From Clostridia bacterium (lineage in GTDB: Bacteria; Bacillota; Clostridia; Oscillospirales; Acutalibacteraceae), in the NCBI GenBank assembly GCA_017454815.1, contig JAFTCG010000070.1, positions 1 through 62,806 on the forward strand: DNA of 62,806 nucleotides, in the 5' to 3' direction. The notes below the pieces were generated by a model. That model saw nothing but the letters and a program-made list of their open reading frames with translations. It had not been told where the DNA came from and made no database searches. The position numbers were made by a program, and so were the translations under genes. Below, one piece after another: positions 33,562 to 41,865 of the stretch (the first letter of the stretch is position 1; each line of letters starts with the position of its first letter).

Positions 33562-34764
33562 ATGAACATAGCCGTTGCACAGTCGGGCGGTCCGACCTGC
33601 GCGATCAATGCGTCCCTTGCGGGCGTTGTCAGACAAGCTTTTAAAGAGGAAAAAATCGAAAAAGTTTTCGGCTCAAGGAACGGCATCGAGGGGATCATTT
33701 GCGACAACCTCGTTTTGCTCAACGACGTGATGAAAAACGACGGAGATTTCGAGCTTCTTATCAGAACGCCGTCGTCGGCGCTCGGCTCTTGCAGGTATAA
33801 GTTACCGGACTACAGAACGGACGATGCGCCTTATCTGAAAATCGAAGAATGCCTCAAAAAGCATTCGATCGACGTTTTTTTCTACATCGGCGGCAACGAT
33901 TCGATGGATACCGTCGCAAAGCTTGACGAATATTTTTCAAAAAAAGGCAGCGACGTCAGATTTATCGGCATACCCAAGACGATCGACAACGACCTTGTTG
34001 AAACCGACCATACGCCCGGCTTCGGTTCTGCGGCGAAATATGTCCTGACCACGACCAACGAGATCATCAGGGACACAAGCGTCTACGACCTGAAATCCGT
34101 CATGATAATTGAAATCATGGGCAGGCAGGCGGGCTGGCTCGCGGCTTCGACCGTGGCGCTCAGGGCAAACGGCATCAACAAGCCGCAGCTGATCTACCTC
34201 CCCGAGGGCGATTTCAAGGTTGAAAGCTTCATCGAGGACGTAAAGCATGAGCTGTCGAAGGAAAACGTCGTCATCATCGCCGTTTCAGAGGGCATTGAGC
34301 TTGATGATGACACAGCTCAGGTGACTTCGAGACCCGACGGCTTTGGTCACAAAAACCTCGGCGGTATCGGCAAACAGCTTGAAAACATCGTAAAGGACAG
34401 GATCGGTTGTAAAGTCAGGTCTGTTGAGTTGAACGTGCTTCAAAGATGCGCTTCCCACTTTGCTTCGCGCACCGATCTTGAGGAAGCCGAGGAAGTCGGC
34501 GCACAGGCTGTAAAACAGGCTCTTTCGGGCGCAAGCGGAGTTATGATCACTATCGAGCGCATCAACGATAAGCCGTACAAAGTTGACTACAAGGCCGTCG
34601 AAGCGAAAAAGGTTGCAAACAACGAAAAACCGTTCTGCAAAGAATGGCTCAACGAAAAGAAAAACAACGTCCTTGACGACGCAATCGGATATTTCCTGCC
34701 GCTCATCGAGGGTGAAGTGACGATGATAACAGAAAACGGAATACCCCTTCATTTTGAAATTTAG
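33562..34764 (+). CDS. pfp: Phosphofructokinase, probably pyrophosphate-dependent
   Basis: The 400-residue PfkA-superfamily enzyme phosphorylates fructose 6-phosphate. Blocks are MNIAVAQSGGPTCAIN, YIGGNDSMDTV near 110, PKTIDNDL near 137 and EIMGRQAGW near 177. In ATP enzymes the first block reads GGDGS; the Asp in GGNDS and the Lys in PKTIDND are features of PPi-using forms. The PPi assignment is thus inferred from known specificity residues. ATG 33562 lies 9 bp after AGGAG; the in-frame GTG 33553 abuts that site and is rejected. Confidence 0.88.
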   Translation: MNIAVAQSGGPTCAINASLAGVVRQAFKEEKIEKVFGSRNGIEGIICDNLVLLNDVMKNDGDFELLIRTPSSALGSCRYKLPDYRTDDAPYLKIEECLKKHSIDVFFYIGGNDSMDTVAKLDEYFSKKGSDVRFIGIPKTIDNDLVETDHTPGFGSAAKYVLTTTNEIIRDTSVYDLKSVMIIEIMGRQAGWLAASTVALRANGINKPQLIYLPEGDFKVESFIEDVKHELSKENVVIIAVSEGIELDDDTAQVTSRPDGFGHKNLGGIGKQLENIVKDRIGCKVRSVELNVLQRCASHFASRTDLEEAEEVGAQAVKQALSGASGVMITIERINDKPYKVDYKAVEAKKVANNEKPFCKEWLNEKKNNVLDDAIGYFLPLIEGEVTMITENGIPLHFEI

Positions 34765-34775
34765 AGAGGTAAAAC

Positions 34776-35882
34776 ATGACTTCTGAAAAGAAATTCGGCT
34801 TCGGTTGCATGAGATTGCCGATGAAAGGCGATAAGGTCGACATCCCCCAGACGAAGGAAATGGTCGACTGTTTCATGGAAAACGGCTTCACGTACTATGA
34901 TACGGCCCACTGCTACATTGACGGGCAGAGCGAGACAGCCATCAAAGAATGCGTGACTTCACGCTATCCGAGGGAGAGCTATCAGCTGACGAACAAGCTG
35001 ACCGACATGTATTTTGATTCCGAGGAGGACATCAGACCGTTTTTTGAAAAACAGCTCGAATGGTGCGGAGTCGATTATTTTGACTATTATCTCATGCACG
35101 CGCAGAATGCCGACAATTACAATAAATACAAAAAATGCCGTGCATATGAGACAGCTTTTGAACTGAAAAAAGAAGGTAAGATCAGGCACGTCGGGATATC
35201 CTTCCACGACACGGCACAAGTGCTCGATCAGATCCTGAACGATTACCCCGAAGTTGAGATCGTCCAGATACAGCTGAACTATCTCGACTATGACGACGTT
35301 GCCGTTCAGGGTAGAAAGTGCTACGAGGTCTGCTGCAAACACGGCAAAGAAGTGATCGTGATGGAGCCCGTCAAGGGAGGAAGCCTTGTCGACCTGCCGG
35401 CTGCGGCAAAACAGTTTTTTGATCGCCTTCACGGCGGCAGCTACGCATCCTATGCGATACGCTTTGCGGCAGGATTTGAAAACGTGGTGATGGTGCTCTC
35501 CGGCATGAGCACGATCGGTCAGATGGAAGACAACGTCTCCTTTATGAAGGTTTTTCATCCCCTCGGAAGCGAAGAACTTGCTGCAGTTGAGAAGGTTTGC
35601 GAGATTTTCCGGGACATCAACATCATAAAATGCACAACCTGCCGATATTGCATGAGCGTATGCCCACAGCAGATCCTGATCCCCGACATGTTTTCGTGCT
35701 ACAACGCGAAGACGGCGTTCGGCGATTGGAATCAGGATATGTACTACGAAACACTCTGCACTGAAGATCATCCGAAAGCCAGCGAATGCATCAGATGCGG
35801 CAGATGCGAAAAAGAATGCCCCCAGCATTTGCCGATCAGAGAGTTGCTTACAAAAGTTGCAAAAGAGTTTGAGAGGCAATAA
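34776..35882 (+). CDS. Aldo/keto reductase with C-terminal 4Fe-4S ferredoxin domain
   Basis: The 368-residue product has a TIM-barrel aldo/keto reductase domain (FGFGCMRLPM at the start, YYDTAHCY near 42, VGISFHD near 145) and a C-terminal domain with two cluster motifs, CTTCRYCMSVCP near 288 and CIRCGRCEKECP near 338. This is the common clostridial ferredoxin-linked reductase; the substrate is unknown. GAGAGG lies before ATG 34776. It follows the phosphofructokinase by 11 bp. Confidence 0.9.
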   Translation: MTSEKKFGFGCMRLPMKGDKVDIPQTKEMVDCFMENGFTYYDTAHCYIDGQSETAIKECVTSRYPRESYQLTNKLTDMYFDSEEDIRPFFEKQLEWCGVDYFDYYLMHAQNADNYNKYKKCRAYETAFELKKEGKIRHVGISFHDTAQVLDQILNDYPEVEIVQIQLNYLDYDDVAVQGRKCYEVCCKHGKEVIVMEPVKGGSLVDLPAAAKQFFDRLHGGSYASYAIRFAAGFENVVMVLSGMSTIGQMEDNVSFMKVFHPLGSEELAAVEKVCEIFRDINIIKCTTCRYCMSVCPQQILIPDMFSCYNAKTAFGDWNQDMYYETLCTEDHPKASECIRCGRCEKECPQHLPIRELLTKVAKEFERQ

Positions 35883-35897
35883 AACAACAGGCAAGAA

Positions 35898-35931
35898 AAA
35901 AGGCGGCTCCCCCTTGAGGGAACCGCCTTTT
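35898..35931. terminator. Bidirectional terminator
   Basis: AAAAGGCGG-C-TCCC pairs with GGGA-A-CCGCCTTTT across 35898-35931. The A and T runs at the ends are part of the stem, so it works in both directions for the convergent genes. Confidence 0.85.
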
Positions 35932-35953
35932 GACATTCTTCGACATTACAGGA

Positions 35954-36265
35954 TCAGTCAACTTTTACCGCGTCTTCAAGCGTGACTTCGCCGACAAAGG
36001 GGATGGTGATCGTGCCGTTCATCCTGTCGCCGTTGAATTCAGCGCGAAACTTCATTTTCATCGGGATGAGTTTTATCTTGATTTCGCCTTCAAGGCGGTT
36101 GCCGTTTTCGGTGACGTTTGAAACCGTGTAAGCGGGCATCGTGGAGTCGTCGTCGAGCGTTGCAACGAAATCATATTCGCCATCCTTTTCTCTGATAACG
36201 AGAGTCGCTCCTCCGGAATAAAAAGAATGGTTTATTGTGCATTTCCATGTTCCGAGTCCTATCAT
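35954..36265 (-). CDS. Small cytosolic beta-rich protein, unknown function
   Basis: The 103-residue product has no signal peptide or membrane helix and a strongly alternating pattern typical of a small beta-barrel (GTWKCTINHSFYSGGATLVI near the start, LEGEIKIKLIPMKMKFRAEF in the middle, TITIPFVGEVTL near the end). It may be a lipocalin-like or calycin-like fold, which is only a guess. AAGGAG lies 10 bp before ATG 36265; a TTG six bases upstream is an alternative. I recognise no family. Confidence 0.7.
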   Translation of the reverse strand: MIGLGTWKCTINHSFYSGGATLVIREKDGEYDFVATLDDDSTMPAYTVSNVTENGNRLEGEIKIKLIPMKMKFRAEFNGDRMNGTITIPFVGEVTLEDAVKVD

Positions 36266-36365
36266 GTTCAACACACTCCTTGCAGTGTAAAATTTGAAAC
36301 AATTTTACCACTTGGCAAGGGATATGTCAACAAAATTATGGCAAATCCAAACGGTAAAAACGTAA

Positions 36366-36397
36366 CAAAGAATCCCACAGCTATCATTGCCGTGGGA
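36366..36397 (-). terminator. Terminator of lepA
   Basis: Minus-strand TCCCAC (36397-36392) pairs with GTGGGA (36378-36373) across a 13-nt loop, followed by TTCTTTGTT. The stem is only 6 bp, so strength is moderate. Confidence 0.6.
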
Positions 36398-36404
36398 TCT
36401 GATA

Positions 36405-38207
36405 TTAGTCATCAAGTTTGAGTACAGCCATAAACGCTTCCTGCGGAACCTCGACGCTGCCGAACTGGCGCATACGTTTTTTGCCTTCTTTTTGCTTTTC
36501 CAGAAGCTTTTTCTTTCGGGTGATGTCGCCGCCGTAGCATTTTGCAAGAACGTCTTTCCTCATCGCCTTGACCGTTTCTCTTGCGATAATTTTTCCGCCG
36601 ACGGAAAGCTGGATCGGGATCTCAAACATCTGTCTCGGGATATTCTCCTTCAGCTTTTCCGCGATCTTTCTGGCGCGGCCGTAAGCCTTGTCCGAATGGA
36701 TGATGAACGAAAGCGCGTCGACCATGTCGCCGTTGAGCAGCACGTCCAGCTTGACGAGCTTGGACTGCTGATAGCCGGATATTTCGTAGTCGAAAGAGGC
36801 GTAGCCCTTTGTTCTGGATTTCAGGCTGTCGAAGAAATCATAGATTATTTCGTTGAGAGGGAGGATATAGTGGATGTCGACCCTTTCGCCCGTGATGTAG
36901 GTCATGTCCTTGAAAACGCCGCGCTTTTCCTGGCACAGCTCCATTATCGTGCCGACGTATTCGGAGGGGGAATAGATGTGCGCATTTGTGACGGGTTCTT
37001 CGCAATGGTCGATCCTTGCGGGGTCGGGGTAGTGGGTTGGGTTGTCGATCTCAACGACACTGCCGTCGGTCATGTAGATCTTGTAAACGACGCTCGGGAC
37101 TGTTGTGACGAGGTCGAGGTCGTATTCCCTCTCAAGCCTTTCCTGAATGATTTCAAGGTGGAGAAGCCCGAGGAAACCGCATCTGAAGCCGAATCCGAGC
37201 GCGCCCGACGTTTCGGGCTCGTAGGACAGAGCGGCGTCGTTCAGCTGTAGCTTTTCAAGCGCATCGCGCAGGTTTTCGTAATCTGCGCCGTCGGCGGGGT
37301 AAATCCCGCAGAAAACCATGGGATTGGCTTTCCTGTAGCCGGGCAGAGGCTCGGCGGCGGGGTTTGAAGCGAGGGTGACGGTGTCGCCGACTCGCGCGTC
37401 GCTGACGGTTTTGATCGAGGCTGTGATATAGCCGACTTCGCCGGAGGAAAGCTCTTTTGCGCTCTCCATGCCCTGTGCTCTCATATATCCGACGTCAACG
37501 ACGTTGAATTCCGCGCCGGTAGCCATCATCCTCATCGTGTCGCCGGGTTTGATCTTCCCGTCCATGATCCTGACGTAGACGATGACGCCTCTGTAGCTGT
37601 CGTAGATCGAGTCGAAGATCAGCGCGCGTAGAGGAGCGTCGTCGTTGGCCTCGGGAGCAGGGATGTCGGAAACGATTTTTTCAAGCACCTGTTCAACGTT
37701 TTCGCCCGTTTTGGCGCTCACCCTCGGAGCCTCGGAGCAATCCAGACCTATAACGTCTTCGATCTCCGCGCAAACTCGGTCGGGCTCGGCGGAGGGCAGG
37801 TCGATTTTGTTGATGACGGGGACAAGCTCAAGATCGTGGTCGAGCGCGAGATAAGTGTTGGCAAGGGTTTGCGCCTCAATGCCTTGAGAAGCGTCGGTGA
37901 TGAGCACAGCGCCCTCACAGGCGGCAAGCGACCTGGAGACCTCATAGTTGAAGTCGACGTGGCCGGGAGTGTCGATGAGGTTGAGGAAATAAGTTTCGCC
38001 GTCCTTGGCCTTGTAGTCGAGCTTTACGGCGTGGGATTTGATGGTGATCCCGCGCTCTCTTTCGAGATCCATGTTGTCCAAGAGCTGATCCTGCATATCT
38101 CTGAGCGCAACGGAGTCGGTCAACTCGAGCAATCTGTCCGCGAGAGTTGACTTGCCGTGGTCGATATGAGCGATGATGGAGAAATTTCTGATTTTATCTT
38201 TTTTCAT
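36405..38207 (-). CDS. lepA: Elongation factor 4 (LepA)
   Basis: LepA is a ribosome-associated GTPase that can back-translocate or help initiation. The 600-residue protein shows [16 protein letters not shown] near 14, DTPGHVDF near 78, NKIDLPSA near 132, and the LepA-specific C-terminal domain ending in [18 protein letters not shown] near 570. Length and all G motifs are normal. AGGGTG lies before ATG 38207 and a consensus promoter is found upstream. Confidence 0.97.
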   Translation of the reverse strand: MKKDKIRNFSIIAHIDHGKSTLADRLLELTDSVALRDMQDQLLDNMDLERERGITIKSHAVKLDYKAKDGETYFLNLIDTPGHVDFNYEVSRSLAACEGAVLITDASQGIEAQTLANTYLALDHDLELVPVINKIDLPSAEPDRVCAEIEDVIGLDCSEAPRVSAKTGENVEQVLEKIVSDIPAPEANDDAPLRALIFDSIYDSYRGVIVYVRIMDGKIKPGDTMRMMATGAEFNVVDVGYMRAQGMESAKELSSGEVGYITASIKTVSDARVGDTVTLASNPAAEPLPGYRKANPMVFCGIYPADGADYENLRDALEKLQLNDAALSYEPETSGALGFGFRCGFLGLLHLEIIQERLEREYDLDLVTTVPSVVYKIYMTDGSVVEIDNPTHYPDPARIDHCEEPVTNAHIYSPSEYVGTIMELCQEKRGVFKDMTYITGERVDIHYILPLNEIIYDFFDSLKSRTKGYASFDYEISGYQQSKLVKLDVLLNGDMVDALSFIIHSDKAYGRARKIAEKLKENIPRQMFEIPIQLSVGGKIIARETVKAMRKDVLAKCYGGDITRKKKLLEKQKEGKKRMRQFGSVEVPQEAFMAVLKLDD

Positions 38208-38239
38208 TGGTTCACCCTGAAAATTTATTTTATAAAAGC

Positions 38240-38268
38240 ATTATACCAACTTTATCAAAAAAAATCAA
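38240..38268 (-). promoter_or_regulatory. Promoter of lepA
   Basis: Minus-strand TTGATT (38268-38263) and TATAAT (38245-38240) with a 17-bp spacer, about 35 bp before the lepA start. Confidence 0.85.
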
Positions 38269-38335
38269 ATGCAGAAACATATTTTTCTACTGATAAATCA
38301 AACAATGTTTTCAAAAAATAAATTCGGTGATTTTA

Positions 38336-38725
38336 ATGAAAAGGACGTCCGAATATTTTATTGTTTTTTCATTCGGCTCGGTGATGTATGGGCTGCTGGA
38401 GGTGGTGTTTCGCGGCCACACCCACTGGACGATGATTTTGCTGGGCGGGACGGTGTTTTCGCTGCTCTATTTTCTTGACATGGTGACGGAAAAAAGGAAC
38501 TACGTTTTAAAATGCTTTGCGGGGAGCGCGATAATTTCGTCGATGGAATTCTTGTGCGGATATATCGTGAACGTGAGGTTAAACATGCAGGTGTGGGATT
38601 ATTCGGGGATAAAATATAACGTCATGGGGCAGGTTTGCCCGAAATATGCGGCGGTGTGGTTTATGCTTTGCGTGCCGGCGTTTGTGTTAAGCTCGTTCAT
38701 CCGCAAAAAAGTGATCTGCAGATGA
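38336..38725 (+). CDS. Four-helix membrane protein, ABC-transporter type IV-like (PF06541-like)
   Basis: The 129-residue protein has about four membrane helices. The block NVRLNMQVWDYSGIKYNVMGQVC (roughly residues 80-102) with WDYS and GQVCP resembles the family called putative ABC-transporter type IV, whose function is not established. ATG 38336 is picked, although the binding site is poor (CGGTGA) and GTG 38327 is possible. It ends one base before the convergent GHL10 gene. Confidence 0.72.
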   Translation: MKRTSEYFIVFSFGSVMYGLLEVVFRGHTHWTMILLGGTVFSLLYFLDMVTEKRNYVLKCFAGSAIISSMEFLCGYIVNVRLNMQVWDYSGIKYNVMGQVCPKYAAVWFMLCVPAFVLSSFIRKKVICR

Positions 38726-39859
38726 TCATTTTCCGAAGAAGTTTTCCCATTCGGTGTTGTTTGAAGTGTAGGAATAGGAATACATGACGTAACCGAGATC
38801 TTTCGTCAGCTCTGCCTGGCGTTTTATTATGTCGGAGTTTTCAAGCCATTCCTTTTTGCCGGAGCCGGCAAATTCGTCCTCTTTTCCGCCCTTGTAAAGG
38901 GCAAGCCCGACGGAGAGCCCGACGTTTTCGCTACGGGGTAGATTCTTCCACTGAGCAAGCGTTTTTTCAAAAGGATTTTCCTCGTTTTCAAATCCGAAAT
39001 AGATCTGTGGAATGATGAGATCCGCGTACCCTTCTGTCGCCAGCCATCTTTTCACGTCGGCGAAGTGGGAGGCATAGTTGCTCTCGACGTCGCCAGATGG
39101 GCTGACGCTGACAAGGACGTCTTTGCTTGCGGATTTCACGGCGCTGTACATACCGCTGACAAAGCTGCTGACATTCATCATCCGCCATTCGTCAAGGGAC
39201 AGCTTCCCACTGTAACTGTCAAACTGTTTTTTGTCGATGTTTTCGTCGGTGGAGGGATAAAAATAGTCGTCGATGTGGATCCCGTCAACGTTGTAGTTTT
39301 CGACAATCTCACGGATGCCGTCAAGGATCAGCTTCTGCGCCCCGACCGACGCAGGGTTGAAATAGATCCCGCTTTCGCACCTGTAAACGCTACCATCGTC
39401 CTGTTCAATGAATTTCAAAGCCGGGTTTGAAATGCACAGCTTTGAAGGATCGTTCTCGGAAAGGATCCTGTACGGGTTGATCCATGCGTGGAACTTCAGA
39501 TTGTGAGCGTGAGCGCATGTTATCATTATTTCCATCGGGTCAAACCCCGGATCTTTGCCCTGAACGCCGGTGAGAAATTTGCTCAACGGGAAGATGCCGG
39601 AGCGATAAAATGCGTCGCAGTACGCTCTGACCTGGACAAAGACGTTGTTGAAGTTTTTGTTCTGTATATCGGAAAACATATTTTCAATATCTTCCGAAAA
39701 TTTTTCTTCGGTTTCGACCGGGAGCGGCATATCAAAAACGCTGATCCATACTCCGCGAATTTCGTCGGAGCTGTCCCGATTGCCGCCGTTTTCGGCTTTG
39801 TTTTCGCATCCGCACAGCAAAACAAGCAGGACAATAAGCAAAGACGAGAGATATTTCAT
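38726..39859 (-). CDS. GHL10-family glycoside hydrolase-like lipoprotein
   Basis: The 377-residue lipoprotein has a signal peptide ending in LLVLLCGC, then a (beta/alpha)8 hydrolase-like domain: EIRGVWISVFDMP near 33, NNVFVQVRAYCDAFY near 72, FHAWINPYRI near 122, VDGIHIDDYFYP near 190 and DLIIPQIYFGFENEENPF near 285. This is the GHL10/DUF187 family, thought to act on cell-wall or extracellular glycans. Start 39859 gives a normal signal peptide; CGGGTGA is the likely binding site. It ends at 38726, tail to tail with the membrane protein. Confidence 0.87.
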   Translation of the reverse strand: MKYLSSLLIVLLVLLCGCENKAENGGNRDSSDEIRGVWISVFDMPLPVETEEKFSEDIENMFSDIQNKNFNNVFVQVRAYCDAFYRSGIFPLSKFLTGVQGKDPGFDPMEIMITCAHAHNLKFHAWINPYRILSENDPSKLCISNPALKFIEQDDGSVYRCESGIYFNPASVGAQKLILDGIREIVENYNVDGIHIDDYFYPSTDENIDKKQFDSYSGKLSLDEWRMMNVSSFVSGMYSAVKSASKDVLVSVSPSGDVESNYASHFADVKRWLATEGYADLIIPQIYFGFENEENPFEKTLAQWKNLPRSENVGLSVGLALYKGGKEDEFAGSGKKEWLENSDIIKRQAELTKDLGYVMYSYSYTSNNTEWENFFGK

Positions 39860-39909
39860 GTTTTTCACCCGAAACAAGTATATGTTTACAAAAAGTTTTT
39901 ATATACTTA

Positions 39910-39938
39910 TTGACAAAATATGGATAATAAAATACAAT
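39910..39938 (+). promoter_or_regulatory. Promoter of the rubrerythrin-rubredoxin operon
   Basis: TTGACA at 39910-39915, 17-bp spacer, TACAAT at 39933-39938, overlapping a further TATAAT. I do not see a clear PerR-type box. Confidence 0.75.
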
Positions 39939-40009
39939 ATAATTAAGTCAGGGATACGTCTTTTGACTTGGAAGAATACCGTAACAATACTTTAACGGAG
40001 GAAAAGTTT

Positions 40010-40549
40010 ATGAAAAAATTTGTATGCAGCGTTTGCGGCTATGTTCACGAGGGCGACAGCGCTCCCGATCAGTGCCCCGTATGCAAAGCTCCTGCCGAAA
40101 AATTCACAGAGCAGACAGGCGATCGTGAATGGGCGGCAGAGCACGTTGTCGGCGTAGCTCAGGGTGCTCCGGAAGACATCATCGAGGATCTTCGCTCAAA
40201 CTTTAACGGCGAATGTTCCGAAGTCGGAATGTATCTTGCAATGAGCAGAGTGGCTTACAGAGAAGGCTATCCCGAGATCGGCGCCTATTGGGAAAAAGCC
40301 GCTTGGGAAGAAGCTGAACACGCCGCAAAATTTGCGGAACTTCTCGGCGAAGTCCTGACAGACAGCACGAAGAAAAACCTTGAAATGAGAATCGACGCAG
40401 AAAACGGCGCAACGGCAGGCAAGGCCGACCTTGCGAAGAGAGCAAAAGCTCTCAACCTTGACGCTATCCACGACACAGTTCACGAGATGGCAAGAGACGA
40501 AGCAAGACACGGCAAGGCGTTTGAAGGCCTTTTGAAGAGATATTTTTAA
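40010..40549 (+). CDS. rbr: Reverse rubrerythrin (N-terminal rubredoxin, C-terminal ferritin-like domain)
   Basis: The 179-residue protein reduces hydrogen peroxide or oxygen in anaerobes. The rubredoxin domain is first ([10 protein letters not shown] at residues 5-14 and [11 protein letters not shown] near 24), followed by a four-helix diiron domain with [12 protein letters not shown] near 67, [12 protein letters not shown] near 102 and [11 protein letters not shown] near 164. This order is the reverse of classical rubrerythrin. GGAGG precedes ATG 40010. The rubredoxin gene follows 21 bp later and may supply electrons. Confidence 0.94.
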   Translation: MKKFVCSVCGYVHEGDSAPDQCPVCKAPAEKFTEQTGDREWAAEHVVGVAQGAPEDIIEDLRSNFNGECSEVGMYLAMSRVAYREGYPEIGAYWEKAAWEEAEHAAKFAELLGEVLTDSTKKNLEMRIDAENGATAGKADLAKRAKALNLDAIHDTVHEMARDEARHGKAFEGLLKRYF

Positions 40550-40570
40550 AATACATACGAGGTGAATAAT

Positions 40571-40723
40571 ATGAAATACGTTTGTCCCTGCGGATATGAA
40601 TACGATCCTGAAATCGGCGATCCCGACAACGGCATTGCTCCCGGCACAGCTTGGGAAGATCTTCCCGAAGATTTTGTCTGCCCCGTTTGCGGACTTGACA
40701 AGGACGCTTTTGAAGAAGCATAA
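40571..40723 (+). CDS. Rubredoxin with CxC first knuckle
   Basis: This 50-residue electron carrier is too short for usual length cut-offs. It reads [20 protein letters not shown], then [18 protein letters not shown] with the normal second cysteine pair. The first pair is Cys-Pro-Cys-Gly, one residue shorter than the standard CxxCG. The codons TGT CCC TGC GGA are unambiguous. AGGTG lies before ATG 40571. It is in one operon with the rubrerythrin and a strong terminator follows. Confidence 0.93.
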   Translation: MKYVCPCGYEYDPEIGDPDNGIAPGTAWEDLPEDFVCPVCGLDKDAFEEA

Positions 40724-40750
40724 AGTGCAAACCGCTTGAAAAAGCAAAAT

Positions 40751-40792
40751 AATGAGATGATGGTCATTGCAACGCATCATCTCATTTTTTTT
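40751..40792 (+). terminator. Strong Rho-independent terminator
   Basis: Perfect 12-bp stem AATGAGATGATG (40751-40762) with CATCATCTCATT (40775-40786), then eight T residues. Confidence 0.95.
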
Positions 40793-40878
40793 ATAATAGG
40801 CTTTTCGCATTTTTTTCGGAAAAACCGACCTGATTGCAAAATGACTTCGCGGTTGTTCCGGCCAAAGTCTGACGCCGA

Positions 40879-41355
40879 TCATGTGTCGGTTTCGGGGCAT
40901 TGCGACTCGTCAGGGCTGATGTTTATCATATGCTTCCCTTTTCTTTTTGCATAGTCGACGGCCTTACCAGCGCCGCGGTAAGGATTGAGGGCGCAGGCGA
41001 TGACGATGTCGCTGTTGTCGATGACCCACTCGTTTTTTCGGATGATCGCATATTTCGGCGGCACAGGCACGATTTCATGCGGAAGGAGGATAAAATCGTA
41101 CTCCCTTTCGTAATCGCGTTTGTTTTGCTCAAGGCTTTTTGTGATGTAGGGGATGACAAGGATACGCTCGATATGAGGATATTTCTTTTTTAATTCACCC
41201 GTTGCCCTTTTCATCATTGAATCAAAATTGCCCATTTTGCCGAGATAAAACGTGTCGCAACCCTCGCTGACGGCATATTCAAGCGCCTGTACGAGCTTCG
41301 GCATGAGCGCCTCCGACGTATCGCTGTTGCCGAATCCACTGCAAATCTTTCCCAT
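40879..41355 (-). CDS. SLOG-domain protein (DUF1273/YpsA-like)
   Basis: The 158-residue protein starts MGKICSGFGNSDTSEAL and belongs to the SLOG Rossmann-like superfamily thought to sense or process nucleotide-derived ligands. Signature parts are GCDTFYLGKMGNFDSMM near 31-47, ILVIPY near 66, KYAIIRKNEWVIDNSDIVIA near 102-121 and GGA-like RGAGKAVDYAKRKGK near 127. Start 41355 fits the family; an in-frame upstream start at 41427 lies in the promoter region and is rejected. A promoter and a long inverted repeat sit upstream, shared with a divergent RHH gene. Confidence 0.82.
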   Translation of the reverse strand: MGKICSGFGNSDTSEALMPKLVQALEYAVSEGCDTFYLGKMGNFDSMMKRATGELKKKYPHIERILVIPYITKSLEQNKRDYEREYDFILLPHEIVPVPPKYAIIRKNEWVIDNSDIVIACALNPYRGAGKAVDYAKRKGKHMINISPDESQCPETDT

Positions 41356-41384
41356 AATACAACCCCTGTAGATATAAAATAGAT

Positions 41385-41413
41385 ATATAATGTGCCCATT
41401 GTGTACATTATAT
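41385..41413. promoter_or_regulatory. 29-bp perfect inverted repeat between the SLOG and RHH genes
   Basis: ATATAATGT (41385-41393) and ACATTATAT (41405-41413) are exact inverted copies 11 bp apart. The right arm contains the -10 box of the SLOG promoter. A ribbon-helix-helix protein, a class that binds such operators, is encoded divergently. I infer an operator. Confidence 0.6.
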
Positions 41414-41435
41414 TGAATAATAGTCATAAAATCAA
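41407..41435 (-). promoter_or_regulatory. Promoter of the SLOG gene
   Basis: Minus-strand TTGATT (41435-41430) and TATAAT (41412-41407), 17-bp spacer. Confidence 0.75.
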
Positions 41436-41465
41436 GTCATATTAAATATGAAATGAGGTTATTTT

Positions 41466-41627
41466 ATGTCTATAAAGAGTTTATCTATACGAATTGACAG
41501 CAAAATGCTAAACAAGCTGCACGTTGTTGCGGACTATGAGGGGCGCTCGGCGAACAGTCAGATTCTGATCCTTATCCGCGACTGCATTGAAAAATACGAA
41601 AAGGAGCACGGCGAAATAAAAATGTAG
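41466..41627 (+). CDS. Ribbon-helix-helix (Arc/MetJ-type) DNA-binding protein
   Basis: The 53-residue product reads as a minimal RHH fold: a beta strand KSLSIRID (residues 4-11), helix A from KMLNKLHVVADYEG (13-26) and helix B from SANSQILILIRDCIEKY (28-44). The strand residues are the usual DNA contacts. GAGG lies 7 bp before ATG 41466. It is divergent from the SLOG gene and a long inverted repeat lies in between, which suggests it regulates one or both. It is followed by a terminator. Confidence 0.85.
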   Translation: MSIKSLSIRIDSKMLNKLHVVADYEGRSANSQILILIRDCIEKYEKEHGEIKM

Positions 41628-41677
41628 AGCGGGCTGACGCACTATCCCGAAAAATCAAAACACAGCTCAAAGACGAC

Positions 41678-41707
41678 GGTGACGGACAAAACGCCGTCGC
41701 CTTTTTT
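41678..41707 (+). terminator. Rho-independent terminator
   Basis: GGTGACGG (41678-41685) pairs with CCGTCGCC (41694-41701), one T-G wobble, followed by TTTTTT. Confidence 0.87.
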
Positions 41708-41770
41708 ATCTTTTTACCAAATCAGACAAAATATTTTTTCAAAACTTTTACATAAACTTTGCGTTTTACA

Positions 41771-41799
41771 GTGACAAAAGGATAAATACGTGATATAAT
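41771..41799 (+). promoter_or_regulatory. Promoter of the unknown gene upstream of ddl
   Basis: GTGACA (41771-41776) and TATAAT (41794-41799) are 17 bp apart, with TGA before the -10 (extended -10). Confidence 0.8.
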
Positions 41800-41800
41800 A

Positions 41801-41849
41801 ACTGTATATGCACACAAATACAGTCGAAGCCGGTTCGCTCGGCTTTTTT
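41801..41849 (+). promoter_or_regulatory. Leader with two hairpins, the second terminator-like
   Basis: The leader starts with ACTGTA (41801-41806) and its inverted copy TACAGT (41819-41824), then AAGCCG (41827-41832) pairing with CGGCTT (41840-41845) followed by TTTTTT up to 41849. The second structure has terminator form but lies between the promoter and the ribosome binding site of the next gene. It may be an attenuator; there is no T-box or known riboswitch motif. Confidence 0.6.
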
Positions 41850-41865
41850 GAAAAGGAGTAACAAC

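Noticed and set aside
39900..40010. A PerR box upstream of the rubrerythrin gene
   Set aside because: The AT-rich region has no convincing inverted TTATAAT-type repeat; only the promoter is supported.
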